Positions 10,818 through 20,268 are shown, numbered from the stretch's first letter. The stretch is DNA of 57,220 nt from Acidimicrobiia bacterium (GCA_022827265.1 JAJDTF010000069.1:1-57220); one strand, 5' to 3'. Numbers and translations: made by a program. The notes: generated from the sequence alone by a model not told the origin.

Positions 10818-12284
10818 TCAGTAGCGGTAGCGATCTGCCTTGTATGGACCGTCCACATCCAAACCGAGATACGAAGCCTGCCCCGGCGTCAACCGCGTGA
10901 GCTTCGCGCCCAGCCGATCAAGATGCAGCCGAGCCACTTCCTCGTCCAGCCGCTTGGGCAGCACGTGAACATCGGCAGCCAGCTCCTCTGCATGCGCATG
11001 CAGCTCAAGCTGGGCAAGCACCTGGTTGGTGAAACTCATCGACATGACGAAGCTCGGATGCCCGGTCGCGCAGCCGAGGTTCACCAAGCGGCCTTCGGCC
11101 AGCACGATCACCGACTTGCCGCTCGGGAACACGAACTCGTCCACCTGCGGCTTGATCGAACGGCGTTGGACATCGGACATCGCGGCCAGCCCCGCCATGT
11201 CGATCTCGTTGTCGAAGTGCCCGATGTTGGCCACCACCGCCTGGTGCTTCATGGCCGACATGTGCTCGGCCGAGATGATGTCGCGGTTGCCCGTCGCGGT
11301 CACGTAGATGTCGGCGATGTCGAGCACGTTCTCGAGCCGATCCACCTCGAAACCCTCCATGGCGGCCTGCAGCGCATTGATGGGATCGATCTCCGAGACG
11401 ATCACCCGGCAGCCTTGGCCGCGCAGCGCCTGCGCGCACCCCTTGCCGACGTCGCCGTAGCCCGCCACGAATGCCACCTTGCCGCCCAGCATCACGTCGG
11501 TCGCCCGGTTGATGCCGTCGATCAGGGAGTGCCGGCAGCCGTAGAGATTGTCGAACTTGGACTTGGTGACCGAGTCGTTGACGCTGTAGGCCGGGAAGGT
11601 CAGCTCCCCCCGTGCCGCCATCTCGTACAGCCGGTTCACGCCGGTCGTGGTCTCCTCAGAGACGCCTCGCAGACCAGCCGAGATGTCGGTCCACAGGCCG
11701 GGCTCGGTGCGCTGGATCTCGTTGAGCAGCTCGTGCACCGCCACCTCGTCGGGCGATGCCGCATCCGGGCCGTCGGCCTGCAGGCTCGGCACGCTGCCCT
11801 GAGACTCATAGCGAGCCCCGAGATGAACCATCAGCGTGGCGTCCCCGCCGTCGTCGACGATCAGCGTCGGGCCGGGCCCGTCGGGCCAGCGGAGTGCGCG
11901 GAAGTTGCAGCGCCAGTATTCGGCGAGCGTCTCGCCCTTCCATGCGAACACGGGCACGCCTTGGGGGTTGTCGACTGTCCCGTCGCGTCCCACCACAACG
12001 GCAGCCGCGGCCTCGTCCTGGGTGGAGAAGATGTTGCAGGACGCCCATCGCACCTGCGCGCCCAAGTCGACCAAGGTTTCGATCAGCACCGCCGTCTGCA
12101 CCGTCATGTGCAGGGAGCCCGTGATGCGCGCGCCTGCCAGCGGCCGGGAGTCCATGTGCTGCGCGCGCAGCGCCATGAGCCCTGGCATCTCGGTCTCGGC
12201 CAACTCGATCTGGAGCCGTCCTGCAACTGCCAGACTCAGATCGGCTACGTCGAAATCATCGATCAGGCTCGACGCCTGGCTCAT
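10818..12284 (-). CDS. ahcY: Adenosylhomocysteinase
   Basis: This 488-residue enzyme hydrolyses S-adenosylhomocysteine to adenosine and homocysteine, keeping cellular methylation running. Visible are the substrate-domain segments [13 protein letters not shown] and CNIFSTQD, the NAD-binding fold [10 protein letters not shown], and the C-terminal [10 protein letters not shown] end that reaches into the partner subunit. An internal insertion of about 40 residues relative to mammalian enzymes is typical of bacterial forms. The ATG has GAGGTGAT upstream as ribosome-binding site. It lies in the same run as the SIS isomerase upstream and comF downstream. The 36-bp upstream gap leaves no room for an SAH riboswitch. 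Confidence 0.97.
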   Translation of the reverse strand: MSQASSLIDDFDVADLSLAVAGRLQIELAETEMPGLMALRAQHMDSRPLAGARITGSLHMTVQTAVLIETLVDLGAQVRWASCNIFSTQDEAAAAVVVGRDGTVDNPQGVPVFAWKGETLAEYWRCNFRALRWPDGPGPTLIVDDGGDATLMVHLGARYESQGSVPSLQADGPDAASPDEVAVHELLNEIQRTEPGLWTDISAGLRGVSEETTTGVNRLYEMAARGELTFPAYSVNDSVTKSKFDNLYGCRHSLIDGINRATDVMLGGKVAFVAGYGDVGKGCAQALRGQGCRVIVSEIDPINALQAAMEGFEVDRLENVLDIADIYVTATGNRDIISAEHMSAMKHQAVVANIGHFDNEIDMAGLAAMSDVQRRSIKPQVDEFVFPSGKSVIVLAEGRLVNLGCATGHPSFVMSMSFTNQVLAQLELHAHAEELAADVHVLPKRLDEEVARLHLDRLGAKLTRLTPGQASYLGLDVDGPYKADRYRY

Positions 12285-12320
12285 GGGATCACCTCGTTCT
12301 TGGAGCGACAGCCTGCCGCC

Positions 12321-13403
12321 TCAGACAAGAAATGCCTTCAGCTCTTCGAGCAGGGGGATCGGGCCGGGGTCACGCCGGGCTGCTGAGGCGACACGCAGGC
12401 TCAGCACGTCGACTTGGTAGATGAGGTCGAACAGCTGCGCCATGGGGCCATAGCCCGCAGCGTGCAGTTCGGCATGCGGCACGGCGATGCGGGCACGGTC
12501 GAGCACACCGTGGGTGAAGTCGTAGCGACGACCGAGCTGCGGATGCTCGAAGTCGTGGCGCAGCGCGATGATCGCCAGCGGCGAGCCGTCGACCAAGCGT
12601 CCGGCTTGGTCCCAGCCCGCCAGTTCGTTGTGGCACAGCTCGGGCATGAAGCTGGCGAAGGCAGGGATCTTGGCGTTCTCATTGATCTGGGCCTTGGCAC
12701 GACCCGCAGCCACTGCACCGAGCGCACCGCCGCCGTAGAAGACGGGGGTCATCTCGCCGTTGCCCGCCGCCCTCACGATGCTGTCGAGCGAATCTGCGGC
12801 AGCGCCGGTACCGGCCTGACGTGAGCGCAGCTGGGCTACCGCCGCGTCGACCCAACCGGCGATGCCGGACAGCAGACCGGCTCGCTCGAGTGCGACGAGC
12901 GGAGCGACGGAGATCGCGCCCACCGCGGCCCGCGGCATCGGGATCGCCGCATCCACCTCGTAGAGCGGTGCAGCCCACTCGCCAGCCAGCTCGGCCAACC
13001 GCCCGCCTGATGTGACGGCTACCACGGGGGCGCCCGCATCGTGGGCTGCCGTAGCGGCGGTGAGCGTCTCTTCGGTGTTGCCGCTGAACGAGACGGCGAT
13101 GACGAGCGTGGTCGGGCCGATGAATGCCGGACACTCATAGCCCTTGGCAACGCTGACCGGCACCGGCATCAGGGGGGCTGCAAGCGCCGAGACGATGTCG
13201 CCGGCGACGCCAGAACCGCCCATGCCCATGACCACGACGTTCGCGATGCGGCTGCCGTCGACTGCCCCCGGTGTGGCCTGAGACGAGGCGAGTGCAGCCT
13301 CCATCTGCTCGGGCAGGCCAGCAACCGCACGCGCCAGATCGAGGGAATCGGGAGCAGCCTCAGCAGCGATCGTCGCCGAGACGTCATCGTGCGGTGATGT
13401 CAT
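12321..13403 (-). CDS. SIS-domain bifunctional phosphoglucose/phosphomannose isomerase-like protein
   Basis: A 360-residue protein with two SIS domains. The first has the sugar-phosphate loop VMGMGGSGVAGDI and the AVSFSGNTEET serine-rich motif. The C-terminal domain has ENAKIPAFASFMPELCHNELAGWD, typical of archaeal/actinobacterial PGI/PMI (cf. Rv3256c of M. tuberculosis). The expected role is interconversion of fructose-6-phosphate with glucose-6- or mannose-6-phosphate, feeding the pmm gene two positions upstream. The ATG overlaps the Trm112-like stop (ATGA). A longer frame upstream is not supported because it covers the Trm112-like gene. Confidence 0.85.
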   Translation of the reverse strand: MTSPHDDVSATIAAEAAPDSLDLARAVAGLPEQMEAALASSQATPGAVDGSRIANVVVMGMGGSGVAGDIVSALAAPLMPVPVSVAKGYECPAFIGPTTLVIAVSFSGNTEETLTAATAAHDAGAPVVAVTSGGRLAELAGEWAAPLYEVDAAIPMPRAAVGAISVAPLVALERAGLLSGIAGWVDAAVAQLRSRQAGTGAAADSLDSIVRAAGNGEMTPVFYGGGALGAVAAGRAKAQINENAKIPAFASFMPELCHNELAGWDQAGRLVDGSPLAIIALRHDFEHPQLGRRYDFTHGVLDRARIAVPHAELHAAGYGPMAQLFDLIYQVDVLSLRVASAARRDPGPIPLLEELKAFLV

Positions 13404-13636
13404 GACTCGAACGTCGGGGTGAGCTCGCCGTTCGCGATGCGAGCGTCGAGCGCTGCGGCGGAAGCCGGATCGGCATCGGTTGCCTCGTCGATCAGCAGCA
13501 CCGGAATGCCGCCGTCGACGGCGTACGTCTTCCCTAGGCGCGGGTTGTACAGCAGGTCGTCGTCGGGCACGAAGTAGAGGGGTCCCTTGTCCTGCGGGCA
13601 CGCCAGCACTTCCGCCAAGACCGGATCAAGACCCAC
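13400..13636 (-). CDS. Trm112-like small protein
   Basis: A 78-residue protein. The GTG start at 13636 is chosen because GGGAGG stands six bases upstream. The product has the Trm112/YcaR pattern: an LAEVLACPQDKGPL start, then a strand ending in YAVDGGIPVLL followed by an acidic helix. Trm112 proteins activate methyltransferases or act as small zinc-ribbon partners. Here the usual CPxC is reduced to CPQD and no second Cys pair is seen, so zinc binding is doubtful. It overlaps the SIS isomerase start and follows pmm, the same trio as Rv3256c-Rv3258c. Confidence 0.7.
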   Translation of the reverse strand: MGLDPVLAEVLACPQDKGPLYFVPDDDLLYNPRLGKTYAVDGGIPVLLIDEATDADPASAAALDARIANGELTPTFES

Positions 13637-13687
13637 GCGTGCCTCCCGAACGCGGCACCGAGGGGCTGCGCCGGCGAGCGAGACCGC

Positions 13688-13707
13688 GGCCCGAGCGGCC
13701 CGTGAGC
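13688..13707 (-). repeat. Core of the interspersed element (copy D)
   Basis: A 20-base exact match, in reverse orientation, to the core GCTCACGGGCCGCTCGGGCC of the element at 41862-41954. It lies in the gap between the pmm stop and the Trm112-like ribosome-binding site. Confidence 0.65.
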
Positions 13708-13722
13708 GAATCCATGCGGCGA

Positions 13723-15081
13723 TCATGCCAGCAACGCCCTGATCTCGCTCACACGCTCCGCGACGGCCTCGCAGTCAGGCGCCTCGAGATTCAGCCGCAG
13801 CAGGGGCTCGGTATTGGACGGCCGCAGGTTGAACCACCAGTCGCCGCCGTCGACCGTGAGGCCGTCGAAACGGTCCTGGGAGAACTGCGCGAAGTGTGCA
13901 CCGACCCGGCGCTGCACCAGCTCGACATCGGCGACACGGGTGTTGATCTCGCCCGAGGATGCGTACCGCTCGAGCGGGGCCAGCAGCTCCGAGAGCGAGA
14001 TCTGCGCGGCGCTCAACTGCTCGAGTGCGATGAGCGCCGCGATGAGGCCGGAATCGGCCCGGTAGTTGTCGGCGAAGTAGTAGTGGCCGCTGTGCTCACC
14101 GCCGAAGACGGCCCTGGTGCGGGCCATCTCTGCCTTGATGAAGCTGTGACCCACCCGGGTGCGTACGGGCTGGCCGCCCGCTTCGACGATCGCCTCGGGC
14201 ACAGCGCGTGAGCAGATCAAATTGTGCAGGATCGGACCCGGCCCGTTGCGGCGCAGCATGGCCTGGGCGACCAGCGCAGTGAGCAACGACCCGCTGACCG
14301 CGCTGCCTCGCTCGTCCACGAGAAACACCCGGTCGGCATCACCGTCGAATGCCAAGCCCACGTCCGCCCCGGTGCTGCGCACGCGCTCGCTCAGATCGAC
14401 CAGGTTCTCCGGCTGGATCGGATCGGCCGGATGATTGGGAAAGGTGCCGTCGAGCTCGCCGTACATCAGCTCGCACTCGAATGGCAGCGGGTCAAAGACG
14501 GCCGGCACCACGAGGCCCCCCATGCCGTTGGCAGTATCCGCCACGACGCGCAGGGAACTGAGCCCCGAGACATCGACGAACGAGCGCACGTGGGCGGCGA
14601 ACGTGTCGAGCAGATCGCGGCGCCTGCGCCGGCCGCCGCCAGGCGGCGAGGAAGCACCCCGTGCCGCCAGCTCAGCGATCTCATCGAGCCCGCTGCCCGC
14701 ACCCACTGGCGCAGCACCCGGCCCGCACAGTTTGATGCCGTTGTAGGACGCCGGATTGTGCGACGCCGTCAGCATCGCGCCCGGCAGGCCCAGGTGGCCT
14801 GAGGCGAAGTAGAGCAGATCCGTGGACGCCAGCCCGATGTCGATGACGTCCACGCCGGCGGCTTGAGCGCCATCGGCGAACGCCTCAGCCAGCGGAACAC
14901 CGCTCGGGCGCATGTCGCGCGCCATAACGATCTGCGGTGCTGCCGACCACTCTCCAAACGCGTAGCCGATGCCGCGCGCCACTGCCGGGCTGAGCTCCTC
15001 AGGGCAAATGCCACGTATGTCATATGCCTTGACAACGCCTGCCAAAATGCCAGTAGATACAGGGTCGATGCGGGCCGCCAT
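13723..15081 (-). CDS. Phosphomannomutase/phosphoglucomutase
   Basis: A 452-residue alpha-D-phosphohexomutase with all four family sites: catalytic phosphoserine loop TASHNP (Ser107), metal-binding DGDADR, sugar-specificity loop GGEHSGHYYF, and phosphate-binding loop RPSNTEPLLR near the C-terminus. The EHSGH loop suits mannose- and glucose-phosphates. It converts mannose-6-phosphate to mannose-1-phosphate, the substrate of the manC product at 34078. An Arg run (RRRRR) near residue 155 is a local insertion. It begins the long minus-strand run that continues to ftsX and is divergent from the KamA-like gene. Confidence 0.92.
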   Translation of the reverse strand: MAARIDPVSTGILAGVVKAYDIRGICPEELSPAVARGIGYAFGEWSAAPQIVMARDMRPSGVPLAEAFADGAQAAGVDVIDIGLASTDLLYFASGHLGLPGAMLTASHNPASYNGIKLCGPGAAPVGAGSGLDEIAELAARGASSPPGGGRRRRRDLLDTFAAHVRSFVDVSGLSSLRVVADTANGMGGLVVPAVFDPLPFECELMYGELDGTFPNHPADPIQPENLVDLSERVRSTGADVGLAFDGDADRVFLVDERGSAVSGSLLTALVAQAMLRRNGPGPILHNLICSRAVPEAIVEAGGQPVRTRVGHSFIKAEMARTRAVFGGEHSGHYYFADNYRADSGLIAALIALEQLSAAQISLSELLAPLERYASSGEINTRVADVELVQRRVGAHFAQFSQDRFDGLTVDGGDWWFNLRPSNTEPLLRLNLEAPDCEAVAERVSEIRALLA

Positions 15082-15102
15082 ACGGCTTCAAAGCCTAAAA
15101 GA

Positions 15103-15120
15103 CCGCGCAGCAGTGCGCGG
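15103..15120. promoter_or_regulatory. Inverted repeat in the pmm/kamA divergent region
   Basis: CCGCGCA (15103-15109) and TGCGCGG (15114-15120) form a perfect seven-base inverted repeat with a four-base spacer. It lies between the divergent starts and could be an operator or a 5'-leader hairpin. Confidence 0.4.
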
Positions 15121-15138
15121 CCATCGCGCACAACCCCC

Positions 15139-15168
15139 TTGCAATCTGCACCCGCTTTTCCCTAGGGT
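15139..15168 (+). promoter_or_regulatory. Candidate promoter of the KamA-like gene
   Basis: TTGCAA (15139-15144) and TAGGGT (15163-15168) are separated by 18 bases, a plausible sigma-70-type pair. It would give a leader of roughly 40-45 bases before the ATG at 15218. This is one of few promoters here with both elements visible. Confidence 0.5.
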
Positions 15169-15217
15169 GGGAGCAGAGAGTGGGATGCGACCCTGCCTGA
15201 AGCATGCGAGAGAGGCG

Positions 15218-16792
15218 ATGACGAAGAGCAAATACCAGCCAACAGAACGGGAACAATTGGTGCTTGGCGAGGTCGAGAACCCCAGGTACGACCGCCAAAT
15301 TGTCAATGGTCTCGAACCCTTCATGAGTGGCTCCGCGCCTGAGGATTTCCGAACATTCTATAGTGAGAAGGAACTCAGCGACTTAGGCAAACTGCGCGGG
15401 ACTGATCGTGATGTAGAAGACAGAATGCCCGTCAAACTGACGCGGCATTACTTTGAAATGGCTAAGTTGAGCCCAGCACTTCAAAAGCTGGTCAAAGCAT
15501 CGCCTGACGAAACTGTGGATCTTGAGGGCGATCCGGACCCGGCGAACCAACTCGACTACAGCCCCATTGAAGGACTGTTACACAAATATGAGATGGCGCT
15601 GTTGTATGTCATTTCAACCTGTTCCGCCCATTGCAGGTTCTGCTATCGCGAGGAGTTGATCGGGCGCAAAGAGATTGAACGTTCGGATGGCTCGGTCAAG
15701 AAAAAGGGCCTTGCGCAAGTCGGCGAGATCGTCGACTACGTCCGGTCACACAATGACGCCGTCGCGACGAACGGCGGTACCCATCCGGAAACCGGCAGGC
15801 CGAAGCTGCGCGAGATTCTCTTGTCGGGCGGCGATCCCATGGTGCTGCCGAATTCCAAGCTGGCAGGATGGTTCACAGCATTGGCCGAAGCGGGCGCCGA
15901 AGCCATCCGCGTCGGCACCAAGGAGCTGGCGTTCTACCCCGACCGCTTCGATGACGCCTTCTTTGCAATGATCGACCGCTTCCATGAGGTGTACCCGGAC
16001 GTCTCGATGCGGTTCATGGTCCACTTCAACCATCCAGACGAGTTCCTGTTGAAGGATGCCGACGGGCGATATATCGCCGATGAGAAGGGATTCCTTCAGT
16101 GGCGTCCGAACACGCGGCGCGCGGTGGACGCGCTGGTTGAACGCGGTTGGATCAGCGTCGAGAACCAGACTCCCATCATCGCTGGTGTCAACGACGACGC
16201 TGATGCACTGCGAATCCTCCAGCGCACGCTCAAGGGCGTCGGCGTCGAGAACCACTACTTCTTCTGCGGACGGAACATCGTTGCCTACAAGGCATTCAAT
16301 GTGCCGATCGAGACCGCGTGGCAGCTCCTCAACGATTCGCAGCGCGGGCTGTCGGGAGTGGAGTCACACGCCCGACTCACCATCGTGCACTACAAGGGCA
16401 AGACAGAGGTCTCTGCGGTGACCGATGAGCCGATTGCCGGCCTGCCGGGCGCCGAGAACGGCGTGGTGATCTTCAAGGTGCTGCGAAATCCGGCCCACGC
16501 GCCGGACCGAGGCAAGGTCACGATCGTCGGGCGGAACCCCGAAGCGCTGTGGTTCGACGAATACGAGGACCGGGTGCTGCTCGACGAAGCGGGCCTGTTC
16601 TCCCAGACGCGTCCCAGCGGCGTGACCATTCCGCGCTCGCGCTCACGGCACCATGCGCCGCCGAAGGGGCGCACGCCCCCTCAGGCACGGCCAGCTCCGC
16701 TCATGGCCGTCGTTGCGAGCAACGAGCGCAGGCCGCACCCCAAGAGCCCGGTCAGCGATCCGGCACCTGCAGTTCACGACGCTCAAGCCTGA
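15218..16792 (+). CDS. KamA-family radical SAM protein, substrate unknown
   Basis: A 524-residue protein with the radical SAM cluster CSAHCRFC (Cys135, Cys139, Cys142) and the lysine-2,3-aminomutase landmarks LLSGGDP, HFNHP and AGVND. A GKTEV motif places the probable PLP lysine at Lys395. The two aspartates that bind lysine in lysine 2,3-aminomutase align with Gly351 and His391 (my manual alignment), so a lysine substrate is unlikely. A roughly 30-residue insertion follows the cluster, and the C-terminus has a basic, Pro-rich extension of about 50 residues. The ATG has AGAGAGG upstream. The first 500 bases are near 50% GC while the end is above 60%. Its last ten bases overlap the convergent glycosyltransferase gene. 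Confidence 0.85.
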   Translation: MTKSKYQPTEREQLVLGEVENPRYDRQIVNGLEPFMSGSAPEDFRTFYSEKELSDLGKLRGTDRDVEDRMPVKLTRHYFEMAKLSPALQKLVKASPDETVDLEGDPDPANQLDYSPIEGLLHKYEMALLYVISTCSAHCRFCYREELIGRKEIERSDGSVKKKGLAQVGEIVDYVRSHNDAVATNGGTHPETGRPKLREILLSGGDPMVLPNSKLAGWFTALAEAGAEAIRVGTKELAFYPDRFDDAFFAMIDRFHEVYPDVSMRFMVHFNHPDEFLLKDADGRYIADEKGFLQWRPNTRRAVDALVERGWISVENQTPIIAGVNDDADALRILQRTLKGVGVENHYFFCGRNIVAYKAFNVPIETAWQLLNDSQRGLSGVESHARLTIVHYKGKTEVSAVTDEPIAGLPGAENGVVIFKVLRNPAHAPDRGKVTIVGRNPEALWFDEYEDRVLLDEAGLFSQTRPSGVTIPRSRSRHHAPPKGRTPPQARPAPLMAVVASNERRPHPKSPVSDPAPAVHDAQA

Positions 16793-19700
16793 GGGACCGG
16801 GCCGGCAGGCATGTCTGCCGGGGTTGCTCGAACGGCGTCGTAAGCGCCGGCAGCGGCACGGTGACGGATGCGGCCGATGTCGGCCACCACCCTGAGCAAC
16901 TGGGCCGCCAGCCGGACGGTGGTATCGGCTGAGTGATCCACGGTGACGGGCACTTCGGCGGCCGTCAGCTCGAGGTGCTCGACCAGGTAGAGCACCTCGA
17001 CGTCGAAGGCGAACCCGTCAATGACGGAACGGCCGAAGATCTCCTCTGCAGCCTCGGCGGTGAAGCCCTTGAAGCCGCACTGCGTGTCTCGGTAGCGGCG
17101 CAGGAGCACGAGGCGCGTGAAGGTGTTGAACATGCGGCTCGCGAACGCCCTGGCGGGCCGCGCCGGGCTGATCGTGCGCGCTTCGACGTGGCGCCGGTTG
17201 CCCAGCGCGACATCGGCCCCGTCACGGAGCGCATCGATGAGCGAGGCGAGCTGCCCGGGCGGGTAGGCGAGATCGACATCGGTGAACAGGCGCAGACGGC
17301 CGCTCGCTGCCAGCATCCCGGCGCGCACCGCTGCACCCTTGCCTCGGTTGGCCTCCAGCGACACCACCACATCGGCCCCCGCCTGCCGGGCCGCTTCTGC
17401 TGTGCCGTCGGTCGAACCGTCGTCGACCACCACGATCTCGAGCGGGCCGCCCAGCGCTACGTGGCCGCCCAGGGCAGCGTTGATCTCGGTGACGGCGGCG
17501 CCAACGAGGTGCGCCGCCTGGTACGCCGGCAGCACAACGGAGACCGCTGCAACTCGAGCGCCGGCGTCCTGCACAGGATCGGTGTCCGATGCTGGATCCA
17601 TTCCCAGCGGCTCGATTCCGGTGGGAGGATGCAGACGGGCCGCCCGGGCGCCGGGCTCAGCCTCCGGGCGGCACCGGTCGAAGCGCACCGGGGGCCGCAC
17701 GGCGACGAACGCGAGCGCGGCCACGCCGAGCAGCGTCGCCAACCAGGCCAGATACTCCACCGCGGTGGCGCCATAGGTCAGCTCGACATGCTCGTCGGTG
17801 GGGATCACCACCATCCAATTGGGTGTCACCCGGTACGGACCTTCAGCACCGCGCGCCGACCAGTTCGGGAAGTACGACACCTTCACCAGCACCGGGACAC
17901 CGGGTCGATCCACAGTGAACGACAGCCGGTCGCGATCCACCTCGGGGGGGCTGACGTGAACCGGGGGCAGGGCGCTCCTCGGTGCCGCACTGAATCGCGT
18001 CAACGAAGCGGGCGGCGCTCCGTCAGGGTCGGGGGGCCCCAGCAGCGACACCCTGGACCAGTGCTCGGGCCCGTCCGCAGCAATCGGCACAGCCCACGCC
18101 GCAGGGTCGTTCCACCAGATGGCAGCCGGATCGGTCCACGCCCGTCCAGCCTGCGACACGTCGTCCGCCACGGCCGGCTCGAACCGCAGCGGTGACACCA
18201 GATCGCTGTCAGCGACGAGGAAGATCGACCACGGTCCCGCCGTGGCAATGTGCCGCAGGTCAGCAGAATTCTGGGCTGCTGCGGTCGCTTCGGTGCTGAA
18301 CGCTGCGTAGTAGCGCACGCCCGACATCTGCAAGTGGGGAACGCCCAGCTCGAAGTTCAATGCGTTGTAGGGAAGGCCGCGCATCGGACGCGAGGGCGAC
18401 GCCGACATCTCTGACTGCATGAGGAAGTGGAACGGCACGGTGGGCGACGACTCGAAGTAGAGACCCTCCATGGAGGAGATACAGCGATCCGTCAAGTGCG
18501 GCAGCAGCATCGGGGCCATCGGCGTGCCGTACGCGCCCACGATGTCCCGGTCGTACTCCCACAGCAGGCGGCCGCATCCGAGGTCAGGCGTCTCGCCGAC
18601 CTCGCGCATGACATCGACGAAGTCTTGGAATTCTGGCCATGCCGGGCGCTCTTCGTAGCCGCGGAAATTCCAGCGAGCCCAACCGGAGACGAAATTGTGG
18701 TCGTCTGCGGACACCGTGAACGGGCCCCAGCGGTATGCACCCTCGGCGTCGAGCCTCGCACCGGGCGCGTTGCCGAGATGCAGCGACAGCAGGCCCGTCG
18801 CAACCGCCAAGGCGACGACGGGCACGAACACCCGCACCCACAGCAACACGCCATCTCCGACCGCTGCCGGTGCCCGCGCAGCAGAGGCCGGGATACCGGC
18901 TGCCGCAGAGCCACCATCCGGGACGAGCTGAGTGCCTCCCTCCCGGGGCTTGATCGAGTGGTCCTGGGCCGGATCTCGCTGGGTCGAGTCGGCCCGAGTG
19001 GGGTCTCGACGGGTCAGCGCTTCGATGATGAGCCACAGGCCCATCGCCGCCAGTACGTACACGGCGAGATACCAGAACGGCAAGATGCGTGCGTTCCACA
19101 GCCGGTGCTGGGGCCAGTGGACAAACCCCATGGCCATCGCGAAGGCGATAACCGTCCACGTCAGCGCCGGGCGGTACCAGCGTGCGAGGCCGACGACGGC
19201 GCCGACGCCTGCGAGCACGAGCAGCCAGGTGATGCTGTGGCGGGCCCCGTCGCCGCTGATCTCGTCGGTGAAGAACAGATGCTCCCGCACCTCCGTGAGC
19301 CGCTCCCAGCCCATGTCGTTGAGGTACGCACGCCGGGCAACGAATGGCGCCGTCCAGAACGCCGACAGCGCGCCGCCGATGACGCCGATGACCAGCGCGT
19401 GCCACGACCGGCGCCACTCCATCACCACGAGCGCCGCAACAGCCGCCGCAGGCACCGTCAGGCGAGCCAGCGGCGACTCGGCGAGATTCCAGACGGCGGC
19501 CCACAGCAAGATCGCCGCGATGGACGCGCTCAGCGCCGGGATCCGGCCGATGCGGCCAGGCAGCGCATGGAGGCTGCGCACCGTCACCATCAGGATGCTG
19601 GCCGCGACCGCGAACCCCAGCGCGATGGGATGGCACAGGGCCACGAACGCCAGCACCAGGCTCGCTCGCGCCCGCCCGGTCCCTCGCTCCAGCGAGCGCC

Positions 19701-20256
19701 AGAGCATGCCCAGGTACACGAGCGTCGCCGACAGCGCAATCGAGTACGCGAACTCCCCCGCCAGCGTCGAGGCTGCATTCCCGCCGTAGATCGTGAAGTT
19801 GACATCGAAGACGAACAGCAGCAGCGCAGCGGGAAGCAGCATCCGCAGCGGCTGCGCCCAGCCCGCCAGCCGACCCATGAGCCAGGCAGCGGCCGGCATC
19901 GACACGACGCCGCTGATCGCCACCAGCTTGAACGCCACGCCGTAGGGCAGCACCACGTCCGCCACCACGATCATCAGGTACGGCAGCACCATGTAGAACT
20001 GCATCGCAGGCATACCCGCGTACCAATCCGGCGACCAGCCGCGCAGCGAGCCGGCGGGCAGCAATTCGTCACGCAAGAACGCCGGGCCCCAGACGTGGGC
20101 GCCCATGTCGCCGCCCGTCGGCGTCGACGCCGACACGATGCCGCCAGGGTCGAGCCACGCTACTACCGCGACGCAACTCGCCACGACCACCGCAGCTTCG
20201 ACCCACGCTCGCAGCACCGACCCCGTGCGAGGGGGGCGCGTGGTCAGTGCGGCCAC
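16783..20256 (-). CDS. Fusion of GT-C-type membrane glycosyltransferase and GT2 polyprenyl-phosphate sugar synthase
   Basis: A 1157-residue protein. Residues 1 to about 420 hold roughly 10 TM helices. The first outer loop carries GGDMGAH followed by SPDWYAGMP, as in GT-C enzymes and the PTPS-related membrane family (PF10131). An extracytoplasmic beta-rich domain follows, and a further TM helix lies around residue 850. From about 890 to the end is a complete cytosolic GT2 domain with LPAYQAAHL, VVDDGSTDGT, the DxD-type TDVDLAYP and the QCGFKGF motif of dolichyl-phosphate glucose/mannose synthases. A plausible job is making a polyprenyl-phosphate sugar and using it outside. The GTG has TAGCCT six bases upstream. 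The gene is divergent from ftsH. Confidence 0.85.
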   Translation of the reverse strand: MAALTTRPPRTGSVLRAWVEAAVVVASCVAVVAWLDPGGIVSASTPTGGDMGAHVWGPAFLRDELLPAGSLRGWSPDWYAGMPAMQFYMVLPYLMIVVADVVLPYGVAFKLVAISGVVSMPAAAWLMGRLAGWAQPLRMLLPAALLLFVFDVNFTIYGGNAASTLAGEFAYSIALSATLVYLGMLWRSLERGTGRARASLVLAFVALCHPIALGFAVAASILMVTVRSLHALPGRIGRIPALSASIAAILLWAAVWNLAESPLARLTVPAAAVAALVVMEWRRSWHALVIGVIGGALSAFWTAPFVARRAYLNDMGWERLTEVREHLFFTDEISGDGARHSITWLLVLAGVGAVVGLARWYRPALTWTVIAFAMAMGFVHWPQHRLWNARILPFWYLAVYVLAAMGLWLIIEALTRRDPTRADSTQRDPAQDHSIKPREGGTQLVPDGGSAAAGIPASAARAPAAVGDGVLLWVRVFVPVVALAVATGLLSLHLGNAPGARLDAEGAYRWGPFTVSADDHNFVSGWARWNFRGYEERPAWPEFQDFVDVMREVGETPDLGCGRLLWEYDRDIVGAYGTPMAPMLLPHLTDRCISSMEGLYFESSPTVPFHFLMQSEMSASPSRPMRGLPYNALNFELGVPHLQMSGVRYYAAFSTEATAAAQNSADLRHIATAGPWSIFLVADSDLVSPLRFEPAVADDVSQAGRAWTDPAAIWWNDPAAWAVPIAADGPEHWSRVSLLGPPDPDGAPPASLTRFSAAPRSALPPVHVSPPEVDRDRLSFTVDRPGVPVLVKVSYFPNWSARGAEGPYRVTPNWMVVIPTDEHVELTYGATAVEYLAWLATLLGVAALAFVAVRPPVRFDRCRPEAEPGARAARLHPPTGIEPLGMDPASDTDPVQDAGARVAAVSVVLPAYQAAHLVGAAVTEINAALGGHVALGGPLEIVVVDDGSTDGTAEAARQAGADVVVSLEANRGKGAAVRAGMLAASGRLRLFTDVDLAYPPGQLASLIDALRDGADVALGNRRHVEARTISPARPARAFASRMFNTFTRLVLLRRYRDTQCGFKGFTAEAAEEIFGRSVIDGFAFDVEVLYLVEHLELTAAEVPVTVDHSADTTVRLAAQLLRVVADIGRIRHRAAAGAYDAVRATPADMPAGPVPQA

Positions 20257-20262
20257 CCGCGC

Positions 20263-20268
20263 AGGCTA
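20263..20268 (-). promoter_or_regulatory. Candidate leaderless -10 box of the GT fusion gene
   Basis: TAGCCT on the minus strand ends six bases before the GTG at 20256. TAGCCTGCG is identical to the box region upstream of secA. Confidence 0.5.

Noticed and set aside
12285..12320. SAH riboswitch before ahcY
   Set aside because: Only 36 bases separate the genes, too short for the aptamer, and a normal ribosome-binding site fills part of it.
10923..12386. A 487-codon open frame opposite ahcY
   Set aside because: His/Val/Arg-rich shadow of a clearly coding strand.
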